Shown here piece by piece: positions 50,601 to 63,368 of a stretch of DNA of 64,000 bases (positions are counted from its first letter, which is position 1; the number at the start of each line of letters is the position of its first letter). Made by a program: the position numbers and the translations under genes. Under the pieces are notes generated by a model. The model worked only from the letters and a program-made list of their open reading frames with translations. It had not been told where the DNA came from and made no database searches. Origin of the DNA: Serilophus lunatus (lineage: Eukaryota > Chordata > Aves > Passeriformes > Eurylaimidae). The stretch spans positions 338,021 through 402,020 of the forward strand of contig VXBA01005704.1 in NCBI GenBank assembly GCA_013399895.1, in the 5' to 3' direction.

Positions 50601-53600
50601 TTGTATTAGTATACATATTCTTCTAGAACAATGATGGAGTATGTAAACCAAGTTAAAATTTCCATTGATACAAGCAGATGATATGTTTTTTTCATGGATT
50701 TGTGTCTCTTTAAAATAGAATATGCACCACATTTTGTCGCAGGAGAATGTAGGCTTCCAAAAGCACACAAATCATTCAGAGTGGTGATGTCCTAACACAC
50801 ATTCCACTCTGGATAAAGGAACTGAGATAATTTTATCACAATGAATCATACAATTAAAGTGCAAGAATCCTGTAAGTTACTGAGGCGTAACTGTGAGGAA
50901 TTTTTTTCTCCGTTATGTAAATCCCTGCATTTTGGTTGAGAGTGGCTGATTTGCATAATCACAGTACAGTTGTTTTTTCATAACTGCACTATGTATAGAA
51001 ATTACTGTGACTTAATTGGGTTTTATACTTTCAATCCCTATTTATTTTAATCTGCAGAATTTTTAGGCTGTTTATCAGAAGGCAAAAAAAGGTACCATCA
51101 CTGCTTTTACACTTTGCATTTTAAATGTAATAAATCCAATACCTGAAAAGGGGGGGGAAATAAAGCAGATAAAACAGCAGTTACTCATCTGAAAAAAAAA
51201 TTGCATTAAAAGCCTTTATAAGATATATTGATTCTTTCCTCCTCTCACTGCTTTGGGTCTTTGTCTAAATATCTGCCATACATTTACGGTAAGCGTGTTG
51301 TAGTAAGACTGTGGGAATGGCAGCAACAGCTTGGGTGGAAACTTTAAATGTCAAGATGCTGATACTAAACATACATAAATTAAACTTAACATTAACGAAT
51401 GTTAGTTTACTTAATAAGCATCTTTGTAAAAGCAAAGTGGTCTTGATGTGTTTTCTAAGGATACATTACTGTATGAACAGGAGACCTCATTCTGCCAGCA
51501 AGGTAAATAAGGCAGCAGAAATCCAATAAAATTTTGGCATACATCTGACTGAATGATGATATGCTGTTAATGCTTGGGATACTGCAGTAGCTGTAAGAGC
51601 TGAATGCACTGAATCCAGGATGCTATCATTACCTCTCTGATAGGAAGATATTGCTATTTGCAATGCTCTTTGCTGTCTTGCATTGTAGTTGGATGAGAAG
51701 TTACATTTCTATAAAAACCATACTCTGAAATCTTTGGCTGGCTTGCAACTACATTTGGCCTCAGTAGCTGGTGCTCAAAAGCCCTAAATTTGATTCCTCA
51801 TGTACAACTGACTAATAATCACTCAAACCAAGATCTCAAAACTCTGTGATAATTCAGGCTAAAACACGATGTTCTGTGCAGACGTGTTTCACATTCTGTT
51901 TGCAGAGAAAGGTTTATTAACCTCTTATTGGCTTAGTGAATAACTGTCAAAACAAAATGGGACTGGAGGCTGTAGAGGGAACTGTAATAAGATATGTAAA
52001 AATAACTGTAAGACTCGGGTCTGGTTTAATTCTAAATAATAGTTTAGTAATCTGGCGTACCAAGTTGTGGATATATTTGGGTAATTTGGCAAATAAAATA
52101 GTTCTGGATTTGTATATTTAGCCATGTAAGTTGAAATTTCAGTATTCAGCAGTCATCCTGGACACACCTCATCATTTCTTCCTCCCTACTGGCCTCTGCT
52201 GTTTTGCCCTTCTGCCTTTGTTGATTTGCCAGCTGAGGTTGTATTAAGATCGCTTATTACCCTATATAAATAACAATAGAATTAATTTCTTAATTTTTTA
52301 TTCTTATGTGGCATTGAGATTATCAAGAAGATACTATGAAAATATGTCCATTAATAGAAAACTGAGGATTTGGGGCATGGGGTCTTTCTGAAACTAAATT
52401 TTTATGAAGCTGGCAGCTTGTTCATTTGCAGAAAATTAATTCATTAGGCTTCTCCTAATAGTTCCCAGAGTACAGATGTCACTGGCACATGGAGGAGAGG
52501 GCACATTCTTTTCTAAGTTCATAAAAAAGAAGCAAAATACTGGTAGATAGAATTATTTCAGATTTAAAAACTGGATTAATAGACATGCCATAAAATCAGA
52601 ATAAAGTTTTCAGCAATAACTATTATTTATATTTTCACGGCATATACTGGTGTTAGTTATTGCCTAAGATCTTAGGTTAGCTGGGAAAAAATTACCATCT
52701 TGAGTAGTAGCTGAGTGCCTGCAGAAATAAGGACTATGTATCCATATGTTCGCATATATGTGTACACACATGGATTTGTGAAAACAATAATTAAAAGTTC
52801 TCAGCCTAGGAACATTCTGACACTGGCAAACACTATTAAGGTATTCTAGCAAAGAACATTTGTATGGAGAGATTTAGGGGAAAATAAAGAAGTTTCTTGA
52901 CTTTCAGGGAAGTCTGAAGAACAGTGCAAGAGGAGATGGGACAGCGTGAATTCAAGTCTCTGGTCTTCCGTCCTGTCATCAGATCATTGGCAGTTACTCA
53001 TGCAGCTTTACACTGGGGAAGAAATAGGGGAAATCAGAAATAAGGATTTATTTTGGAACACAAAACTGGTACAAGACAGAGTTATTACAGTAAAATATTA
53101 GAGGGAAAAAATCCATTCTTTTTAAATATAGCAATTTAAATGCAAATCTCAGATTACTTTGTTTTCTCTCTGAACTCCCCAGTCTCAGAGTGCAGTGATT
53201 ACAAGAGAACTTTGTCATTTTTTTTCATTAAATAAAAGTTTCTAGATCTCCTGTTGGTAAGGAAAAGCTTGAAAATACTGCCCACGCACATCCAGAAGAC
53301 ACAAATATGAGACAAAAACAATTCCATTCTATTATTTTATAAACTCATATTATGAAAATGTCATCATTATTTTTAAGGGTCCAGAATATTTTGATTGCTT
53401 TAAATTAGGAATCCTGAAAATACATCTTTTAAATCCCAAGTGTCTAAATAGATACTGAGGGGTGGAAGAATTGAAGTGAAAAGCTTATAAAGTGGATGAA
53501 AATTCTTGTCTGGAAGGAATATCATGTCATCTCAGATCCCACTGAATTATACTCCATCGATATTTTAATGATTGATTCTGTCATGACTTTTTTTTATTAT

Positions 53601-53846
53601 TGCTATTATTACATTTTTGCAATCTATGAGTTATTGTCATATGCCTTCTGATAGCTTCCCCTTAACATGTCCTATTCTTAAACTTTTGGATCCATGACAG
53701 CTGCCAGTTTGATCCTCATACAGGACTGAGCGAGGAACCTCAGGCTGTTAGAAGTACAAGCTGCACTGACGTGACCTAGAAGTGCTGCTGCTGACTGTAG
53801 CTCGATCAAGCACTGGCAAACACGCATGCTTGCCAGAAGGTTACAT
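47657..53846. other. Unique AT-rich intronic sequence
   Basis: No exon or recognised transposon. Contains a short AGGAG microsatellite (49608-49627) and an octamer-containing stretch at 50870-51060. Open frames are up to about 103 codons and not family-like. Confidence 0.6.
49608..49627. repeat. Four tandem copies of AGGAG
   Basis: A short purine microsatellite in direct tandem. Confidence 0.9.
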
Positions 53847-53942
53847 AAAATCATGGAATGGTTTAGGTCAGAAGGGACCCTAAAGATCATCTAGTTCCAA
53901 CACCCCAGCCATGGGCAGGGACACTGTCTGCCCCAGTCAAAG
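53847..53942 (-). mobile_element. CR1 LINE 3'-terminal fragment
   Basis: The + strand reads AAATCATGGAATGGTTTAGG, then AGAAGGGACCCTAAAGATC, then CTAGTTCCAACACCCCAGCC and ATGGGCAGGGACAC, the complemented end of a CR1. It belongs to a different 3'-end subtype from the copies at 45731 and 55110. Only about 95 bases remain. Confidence 0.9.
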
Positions 53943-55109
53943 CAAATTCAGCCCATGCATCTGACACACTTAGTATGAGGGAGAACCCTGTTCCTATGCT
54001 GGCCATTATCTTGCTCCTTGGACAAGCTGAGGAGGAAAGAGAAATCAGAAGACCAGATTCCTACAACTTGAACCAGCACACCTGCTGTAATACTCTCCAT
54101 TCACAGCACAAGAGGAGCCTGTCACAGGCTAAGCTCATGTTGTCTTCTGCATCTCCTTGGGAATGCACTATCCTGCCTGAAAGGAAATACTGTCTCTAAG
54201 CCAGAAACACACTGGGAAGATGACCTCAGTGTCAAACAGAATTATAAGTTATTGACTGCATGTGTTTTCAGAAACAGCAGTTGGGTTTGAGTTGGATAAT
54301 CTGAAAAAAAGAGAAGGAGAAGTAAGTTCTCCTATAAAATACATGACGCTAAAAAAACCTTTCAGCAAAATAGAATCAAAAACTGTATTCAGATTAACTT
54401 TTAAAGTCAAGGGGATGAAATTAATCTATAGCAGAAACAGGGGTTGGCACCTACCCTTTGGTTTGGTGAGGGTGTTTTAACAAGGGGTGTCATAGTACCC
54501 CCAAGGGTCTCCTCTAGCACATCACTGTGATTATTATTACATATGTTACAACATCTTTGGTAGGTATGCTATTGCACTATAAATATGTCAAGTTGTGCCA
54601 GTGCCTTATAAATTGAGTAGAGAATTCAATTTACAAGCAGAAAACTGAACATAGTTGCTGACTTCCTTTGAGTTCTGTACCTTAAAATTTCATTACTTTG
54701 TGTGAGGGAAAGTGAACTAAAACTGTGTTTACATGAGTGAAAGAAACACAGTCTTTGTTCGCCTTTTCTAAAGTTACCTGCATATGGAGTATCTACAGAA
54801 TTTCACATTATCTGTTATAATTGTTTGCAATTTTATTGTAAAAATGAGAGTTCATGAAACAAGATCTGAACTTAAAACTGAGAATGCATTTAAAGATTGA
54901 TTCTCAGCATTGTACTGCATAAAATGTAAAAAGCACTTCTGACTATGGTTAGTAGGTTTGCATTTAAAAAGTATGGTTTAAACAGGCAGTGAAAATACGG
55001 GAATTACTGTTAAGATTGATATTCCATCCTTACCTCAGTTACTTGTGCCTAGGCACTGTGGCAAGCTAGAAGATATTCTGTCATATTTTTACGAGAACTA
55101 ATAGTAGAT
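53943..55109. other. Unique intronic sequence
   Basis: No gene or recognised repeat. Two 70-codon open frames (53975-54199, 54262-54480) are unremarkable. Confidence 0.55.
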
Positions 55110-55556
55110 AATCACAGAATCAGCTAGATTGGAAAAGACCTCTGAGATCACAGAATCACAGAATTAACAAGATTGGAAACAACCACTGAGATCATCAAGT
55201 CCAACCTATTACCTAACACCATCCCATCATCAAGTCAACCTTTGACCTAACACTGTCCTAACACTAACCTTTGCGCTGTCAACTAGACAATGGTCCAACC
55301 TTTGACCTAACACCACCTTGTCAACTCGATCATGGCACTAAATGCCACATCCAGTCTCCTCTTAAAAAACTCCAGGGTTGGTGACTCCACCACCTCCCTG
55401 GGCAGCTCATTGCAATGCCCACTCATTCTCTCTGTAAAGAACTTCTTCCAGTTGTCTAACCTAAACCTCCCCTGGCACAGCTTAAGACTGTGCCCTCTTG
55501 TGCCTGGGAGCGGAGACAAACCTCCACCTGGCTACAACCTCCTTTGAGGCAGCGTA
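55110..55556 (-). mobile_element. CR1 LINE 3'-end copy with a rearranged, repeated 3' terminus
   Basis: The body at 55290-55556 is a typical CR1 3' region (TGGCACTAAATGCCACATCC, CTCCAGGGTTGGTGACTCC, GTAAAGAACTTCTTCCAG, GGCTACAACCTCC). To its left the terminus occurs twice: a 39-base piece at 55110-55148 (ATCACAGAATCAGCTAGATT onward), then a new terminus starting at 55149. The motif AACCTATTACCTAACAC or AACCTTTGACCTAACAC appears three times (55203, 55237 and 55297). Open frames over it (55307-55519, 55332-55547) are shadows. Confidence 0.92.
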
Positions 55557-58500
55557 TAGAGATGAAATACCACTGTTACTCTGAAGAACTGTTTTAAGTT
55601 GGTACATCTGAAGAATAGAATGTTATTCTCTGTTGCTGTTATTAACTCTTCCGCTTAGAACTGGGTGAGTTTGCTGCTGAGAATTTGTCCAAACTAAAGC
55701 CTTCCCTGAGGGCTTATAAATACATAATACCCTCCTTATTTTGGTTATGTTTAAACTTTTTTAAAAAGAGAAAAGAATGCTCTTCCAGATACATGAATTG
55801 TTTAAAATATCTGGTCATCGATGCCACATTGGCAAGGTGGGTGAAATACTAAGCCACCGACCATCAACAGGAGCTATCGGGAATGGTGAAGACCCGTAGC
55901 ATCTGTTCACAGATTCCCTTTATCCTTTTAGTATTGGCTTGTATTTTAAGTAAGATTTTGAATAGATCTAGATCTGAACATTGCTGCTGCTTCCGGATCA
56001 TGCAGTTGCTTTGCAAGAACTGTGGAGGTGGCTTCAAATGTTCAGAAGGAACTTGGTGTGGGTAGACTTTGCTCTGACTCCATAGCAAGAAGCTGTGCTG
56101 CTGAACTTGAATGACTGCCTCATGAAGGCTGAGTTCCAGCTGGCAGCCAAATAAGCCATCTGCCTACTCCTGTGCAGGTTTCTGAATCTGAATCTAATCT
56201 TAATTATCAACTTCAGCAAGAGCTCCCTAATTTGCTCACAGAGCCTTTATCATCTAGGGGCATGTTTTAGTACTGTAGCTGGCACTGTTTTCTTATTGCA
56301 GTGAGAGCCACCAAAATGAAAGATGAAATTTCTGATTTCAGATGGAAAGGGCATTTCAACAAACATCTTAAAAAGGAGCTCCAGAAATTTTCAGGGCTTC
56401 TACACTTGCCTTTTAGGAATCAGGCTCTAGAAGTCGAATTTACAAATCTAAGTTAAATGTGTTCATCCTCTTCAGAATGACAAAGAAAGAGGAGGCCCAG
56501 ATTTATCCAGAAGGAAAAACTGGTGTCCTCAGTGGTACTGGTGTCACAGACGTTGATATCTAGGAAGAGCCCTTAGGTTAAGCCCTTTTAACGGACAGTT
56601 TTCACAGCCTCAAAACACTTTCCCCGGGCTTAGAAACTTGACTTCTCTCACTTTGAGAACGATTGTTTTGTTCTCTTCTGTCAATGTACAATCTGATGAA
56701 GAAGCAAGGGAACTCAGTGGGCTAGAGATCTGGCTGAAGGACAGCATATTCATTTTTCTGTGAAATGGCATTGGATGAATGAGTAAATAAGATTGAGTAT
56801 TTAGTGTTCCTTGCTCTTAAACTAATGTCGCTGTTTCACACTAGGCTGTGGAATATGACCACATGAATCCTGCCTAGCTGTTCCTGCAGGAAAGGCAGAT
56901 CCAAGTTAGTTTATCAGCTTGATCCTTTGATTTCCTTTGGTCTCAGGAAGACCTGAGACTCAGATATTTTAGTCTGCAGTTTTTGCTGGCAGCTCCTATA
57001 CTGTGAGTTTGAAGCAGCCACACAAACCATTTGTTTGACATAGTAGAGTAAGGGTGGCAGTTCCTCAGAGAGGAAGGGAGAAGGAGTATGTGAAAGCTGA
57101 TGAACTGCCAGTTGATTTGAAAGTCATTTCCACATGGGAAGCTTTCTTTCCCCTAGACCTCTGTCATCACCCATATGGCTGTACCCCAGTGGAGAGAAAA
57201 CCTCCAGGACTAGAACACGCATCAGATTTTTTTTTCACTGGAAACAGTTTAGAGAGGCAATACAGTCTTCACATAGTCAACAATGTTGACAATTTTTACA
57301 CCTTTCTTACAGATACTTTTGTGATCCTTTCTTACCAGCTTTCATCAAATTTTCTGTTTTCCTTCTATGCTGTTTCATTTATGTATTTATTAACACTTCT
57401 CTCCTAGCTATGAGAAAATTCTCACATGTGAAAATTGGCACAAGCAAAATACTTTCTAACCTAGAATTCAGACTTGTTGTTCCTTAGGTTTCAAACTCAC
57501 GTTTCTTCCCAAACCAGCTGTTTCATCATATTTCCTAAATAAAATTTCCTACCCAGTTGTCAGCAAACACATGATCTAAGCTGAAATATATCATTTCAGG
57601 TCTCAACCCTGGAGTCAGTTGTTTGTGATATGACATGGATGCAGTTTTACTTGCAGCATGAGCAAGGGAAGTAGAACAGACAAAGATAAGGCAAGCTTAC
57701 TATTCATAATTTTCAGCTTAGTATAGCATTTTAGATTACAACCCTATGATAGCAATCACTTTATAGGAAATTGTTCCAGAATACCAATTTCTAAATTCTC
57801 TTGCCTCTTGCAGTATTTATAGATGAGATTTAAGTCCTAGGACAGTGGCCAGGATGACAGGAAATAGTATTGGAGAGGACCAAAAGTGTTAGCTTAACTC
57901 AGGGCATAGCATTAACAATGATAACATAGCATGAAGAAATGTCAACATTGACTTGATTATTCTGAAAAAGCTATGCATTTATTATTTAACAATGATTGTA
58001 CAGTACAAAAATACTCCTGAACACTGCTTTTATTGATACAAAGAGAGCTATGCAGAGACAAATGGAAAAGGAAAACTATTTACAGCAATATTTTTTCTAT
58101 TCAGTTAATACATTAGCTGAAGAGTTTTAACTCTGCAACGTCCTTGATTTGCTCATTTTTGTAAGGAACCTACTGACAAAAGGCTTTGATTCTACAAAAT
58201 GCACAGATCTGTTCAACATCACTACTACTTCTAAGAAAACTGCTTTAATTTTATAATGATAATGACAACCAAATATTTATCCCAATAATTCTTGTTAGAA
58301 AAGCAACAGAAAATATATCCTCTTTAAAAACAACCAAACCCCTAAATTGTGTGCTGATTGCATAAGATAATTTGACATCGCAAATCCCTAAAGGCATAGT
58401 AATGCTAGCTGAAACCTTGCAGGATGACTGCAAACTGGTGAACAAGATTTTTCTTTTTTTCAAGTCTCTTTTCTTTTTTGACTGACTGACACCAGTCCTG

Positions 58501-59961
58501 TAAATAACCTAAAAGGCAACAGAATTACATTCTTACTTGGTAGAGCCGTGCATGTGTAACATGAATATACAGGCTGAGTCCAGATACTGAAATGATACAC
58601 AGCAGATTTTAGAATCTCAAAAGGTTTAATCTGTAAAGGATTTGAATGTGTGCTAACCTTTCAGCTCCTGAATAGTGCATGAAATTAAATTGGTTACACA
58701 CAAATGGTTTGGAGTATCAAAACTCTAAACACTTACATTTCTAATACATCCTATAATTTACCTGATGAGCTGCTACATTAATTCATATTTTAAAGCAAAT
58801 TAATTTTACTTTTGCTATGGTTATTTTAGAAGTTTGTAACTCTACAAGTGATGTAATTTTAGAGACATGTATCGTACACACATGTAGTAGCAAATTTGTT
58901 TTCAAACCTTCATGACTACCAGTATAATTCTTTCCATTTTATTTTAGTAGGCTGCTTGCTGAGCGTTGTACCCACTTTTGTCACATGGCTTATTATCACA
59001 ACACTCATTTTCATGATTGTTGTCAAAAAAAGAGCATTTAGGGCAGTTGTTTAGTTTAAATGATCAGTAGAGTGCTACTTTGAGATCATTTGGGACAGGG
59101 GGACATGCATTGAAATTTTCCAATGGAAGCTGTTGGAAGAATGTAATTACCTCACTTGGGACTTGAGCCAACCCTGCAAACATCCAATTTCCACAGACAT
59201 GATTGAAGTTCTTTCCATTTAGTTTAATGAGAGTTGGATGGGACATTACAGTTCTTTAGGGAGAATCTCGAAGGGTCTTTCATTACCAAAAACGCTGAGG
59301 ATGTTGGTTTTATGCATCCCCCAAAGTACAGCAGCCCTTGCATCAGCATGTCTCCACTGCTGTTCCCCAGCATTACTGGCTCAGGGGGAAGGAGGCTGCC
59401 ATGGTGCCACTTTCTGTGCTGGAGAAGGATCTAGGATACTGCAGATGATTTTGTATAGCTTTCTTCTGGGTTTAGGTCATCCATGAACTTTAGTGAGTTG
59501 TTCAGCTCTTTTGTGGATGTACTGGAGTGCTGTAGCAATGAGCAGAGAGTGGATGTGATGCCTCACTAATTCCTCCCTCCTTTCAGCATGGATTGGTGCT
59601 GAGAAGCATCTCAAGGATTGTCACAGGGTTCATTGGCTGGACCCCAGCAGTGCTTTAATCCTTGCAGACTCAATATAGGATTGCCTGCAATGCTACTGAT
59701 CGTACATCTGTTTGGGCAGACTTCTTTAATCTTTCTCCTGATGTCAAGGGAATTCTGAAGTGTTAGGAGCATACATTGTATCAGTTTGGTATGAGAACCT
59801 GGATTTTTATAATTTAGCAAATGATTCAAAGTTGATTTTAGTTTGTGGTTTGAAGAGGTAAAGACAGGTTGTAATGTAAGGCTTCAATAAATACAAGTTG
59901 TTGGGGTGTACACTTACCATCCAGTTCCCAAACTTAACTTAATAGACCCAATTCTATTATG

Positions 59962-59997
59962 TCCTCAATAATATCCTTATATCCTCAATAACATCCT
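59962..59997. repeat. Two tandem copies of a 20-base unit
   Basis: TCCTCAATAATATCCTTATA followed by TCCTCAATAACATCCT, one mismatch, second copy incomplete. Confidence 0.8.
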
Positions 59998-62606
59998 TTT
60001 TGTGAATATGTTTTGCTACAGAAGTTTGTTGCTCGTTTAGCAGTCATCATGACTGTTAGGAGCCATTAGCAGACTGAAGTATCAGTGAGGATTCCTGATG
60101 TAGAAAAGCAATGCTGATACTCCCTGCTTTCCCACAATTTTACGAGGCAAGGAAAATTGACAATCTGTACTGACATTTTGGGAATAGAGAACTGAAAGCT
60201 GTAAAATATCTCTGTTCCTGTCTGATACTAGGTAAAGATAAAATTGCCTTTTCAAAAAATAATTAGCGGATTCTTTCTCCAAGAAGATGCAGCATTTGCT
60301 TCCAGGAGACAGATGACCGTTAATGACAGTCAGTATATGCCTTCACGATCTTCATGTAAATAGGTCTGATATTCTGTGAATTACTATTACTGGGCATGTT
60401 GACAGGATGTATGACTTGTAAGTACTAGAGGTCATGTCTGTGATCTAAAAGTAAATGATAACCAGTTTGTGAGTTTTTCTCACTCTCTTTCATCTACTTT
60501 CTCTTTTCCTTACTTTTTCTTGGTTCCTTCATCACACAGCACCTTCTTCTTTCATTTACACCACCTGACTTTCCAGAAAAAAACAAATTTTTTGCCATGC
60601 TAAGACTTGCATGGAGAATATCATTAAAGAAGAAAGGAGGAAGGTTAAAGCCTTGGAATTGTTTTTGAGATATGGCTGAGAGGCTTAAGGCTTCTCAACA
60701 ATGCTAGTCTCTGCTCCTTTTTTCAGGCTGTCTGCCTGCTATAGAATACTTCTGATGAATAAATATAAACCAATGTTTGTCTGCTTTTACCTCTATTTCA
60801 CACAAAGCTTGATAAGAAGGACTGAAAAGCATTCAGCTAACATTTTAGCAAAGCCAGCAATACTAATGTGTATTTTTTTTTAGTAGCTTCAAGACTAATG
60901 TATTACAAAACGTATATTATTTTTCTTGTCACAGTAGCAAAACTCATGAGGGTGAGACTGTTTTCTTGCTTAAGACTAACAGGGCTCCTGTTAGTGGTTG
61001 TTTTTTACCCCGTGAATATGTTGAATGTTCCTGCACTGAACCATGAACTAGAAATCTCATATCCCTGCTCAAGTGTTTTCTAAATGCTTGTTAGTATGCT
61101 ACTACTTGGACGAGAAACATTTTTTGAAGGAGAGACAGAAAAGTGTGTTGTGTATGAGCCTGCAATGTCAGTGACAGTCAGCAAAATTGTGTGTGACCTC
61201 AGATTAGGATCAACTATTGAGACAAGCCAGGATAAATCATTGCAGTGCCAAGTGTAGAGAGAAGCCAAAGGAAAACTGTTTACAGTGCTAGCTTCCAGGA
61301 GATACTTCCCTGACATGAGCTGGCTCAACTTGAAGGCATGTGAGGCCAATTAAACAACTCCTAGCCACTTGCAAAGGGTATGCCTGTCATAAACTGCTTT
61401 CATGAAGGGATAAAAGGGCTATCGATCAAAAAAATACAGTCTTCATGTTTGCCATAGTTAAAATACTATGACTGGAGAGTTTAATAAGGTTTATTTTGGG
61501 AGGGTATTTTTAACTCCTCAGTTGAATCTGTGGAAGCCACTGCAGAGATATTGGATCTCTAAGCCATTGGCAGTGAGGTAAATGGCATTTAGTTTTGCTA
61601 TAGGAAAGGATTTCTTCTATCAAGTGTCACCTCTACCATGATGTGCCTGAATAAATAGAACTAGCTTCACTTGCATCAGTGGAGTCTTCTGGGACAACTG
61701 TGCCAACATAAATTACTTACGATTTGAGATGAGTTTAATACTAGTCATAGCATAAAAAATACTACATTCCAAGCTTACTGCACGTTGCAGGTGATAGAGA
61801 CAAAAACTTTCTCATTATTAAAGAACTATTTCACCATAACAGTAAGATTTATTGGCCCATTTTTACCTGCCAACTGCATTTCTCACATACTATACTGTAT
61901 GAGAAGTATACTATATGAGTATGTGTATGTAGCCACAACTTTGACTCTGAAGATCCATTGAAGAGGAATACTGGTGTGATCTTCCTTTTCCTCAGATCAT
62001 GGACAGGCTCCTAACCACCTAGCTGATCCAGAAGTTTGTGACAAGTCCAATTAGAAACAAAGTCATTTTGTTCATTAGTCATCTCAGAATAAGCAGAAAT
62101 TGTCTACTGTCTTCCAGAAACCCTTTTTGAAATTTCTCCAAACAAACCCTAATTTTGCTATACTGCAGAGTAATATGCTAATGTCAGCAATCAGAAAGTA
62201 AGGCAAGTATTTGCTGATTTCTTTCTGAGATAATATTATTTTGTTGCATTCCTTGGTTACTAAAATTATAAAAAAGACAGCAGAGGGTTAAGATTCAAAT
62301 TTTATTGCATGTTGTGCTCAGTAATAGAGTTGACTTCGAACTGTAGAAGAAGTTAGAAACTTTGCATCAGGTGTCCTATATTGTTTTTAAAAACAATTTC
62401 TATCTTACTGTGTCTTGTGTCTTATCTGTTTTTTCTATATTTGTGATGGCATAAAATTCTGTACTGATTTAAAGTCAATTCACACATGACTGATCCATAA
62501 TAAAACATTCATGCATTGTAAATGCAGGTCGTCTTATGAATAGTATTCATTGAGTGAACACAGGAAAAACATGAGATCAGAGTAATACAAGAGTAAAGAT
62601 AAGAGC

Positions 62607-62641
62607 AATAAATAAAAATGAACAATAAATAAATAATAATT
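62607..62641. repeat. (AATA)n simple sequence
   Basis: An A-rich stretch built of AATA/AATAA units. Confidence 0.8.
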
Positions 62642-62850
62642 AGTAAATTCAATAATGCATACAAAGAGTAAAAAAAGTAAATGCAATCTCCTTAATGTGA
62701 TATATGTACAGCCACATGTTTGTACCTTGCTCTAAAAGCTCCAAATTGCACTGGAATCAAAATACGATGTAAAAATAATAATGTATTTAACAATAATAAG
62801 GTATTTTATGGTCCCCTTTACATTCCTTCAGAAATGTATTCTACCATGAT

Positions 62851-63368
62851 AAAATCACAGAATCATTTGGGTTGGAAATAACTTCTAAGATCATCAAGTT
62901 CAACCTTTGACTGAACACCACCATGTCAATTAAACCATAGCACTAAATGCCACTTCCAGTCATTTCTTGAACGTTTTGAGGGATGGTGACTCCACCCTCC
63001 CTTGGCAGACTGTTCCAATGCTCAACCACCCTTTCAGTGAAGAAATTCTTCCTGATGTCCAACCTGACCCTCCCCTGGCACAGCCTGAGGCCATTTCCAC
63101 TTGCCCTGTTCTTGGTTGCCTGGTAGAAGAGGCAACACTCACCTTGCTAGGGCATCCTTTCTGGTAGTTGTAGAGAGTGATAAGTCTCCCCTGAGCCTCC
63201 TTCTGGCTAAACAAGCCCAGCTCTGTCAGCCATTCCTCTTGTGACTTGCTCTTTAAATCCTTCAGCAGCTCTGTTGTCCTTCTCTGCCACGCTCTAGCAC
63301 TTCAATGTCTTTCTTGAAGAGAGGGGCCCAAAACTGGACACAGTACTAGAAGTATGGTGTCACCAGTG
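62851..63368 (-). mobile_element. CR1 LINE 3'-end copy, the longest 3' fragment here
   Basis: The + strand starts AAATCACAGAATCATTTGGG then TTGGAAATAACTTCTAAGAT (complemented CR1 terminus). It continues collinearly through CACTAAATGCCACTTCCAG, GAAATTCTTCCTGATGTCC, CCCTCCCCTGGCACAGCC, AAACAAGCCCAGCTCTGTC and AACTGGACACAGTACTAGA to CACCAGTG. About 518 bases of the 3' non-coding end are present. Frames at 62960-63214 are shadows. Confidence 0.95.

Larger units (their letters stand above)
55557..62850. other. Unique AT-rich intronic sequence
   Basis: No exon recognised. It includes a two-copy 20-base tandem at 59962-59997, an A-rich simple stretch at 62607-62641, and chance open frames (57054-57407, 61080-61349). 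The expected SYT1 transmembrane exon is not here. Confidence 0.55.

Noticed and set aside
57054..57407. 117-codon open frame on the + strand
   Set aside because: No recognisable domain. The C-terminal part is simply Phe/Leu-rich from T-rich DNA.
58920..59040. Hydrophobic stretch considered as the SYT1 transmembrane exon
   Set aside because: The translation lacks the expected PPWALIAIA-like start and the Cys/Lys-rich stop-transfer region, so it is not SYT1.
61080..61349. 89-codon minus-strand open frame
   Set aside because: No family recognised and no splice signals that would make it an exon.
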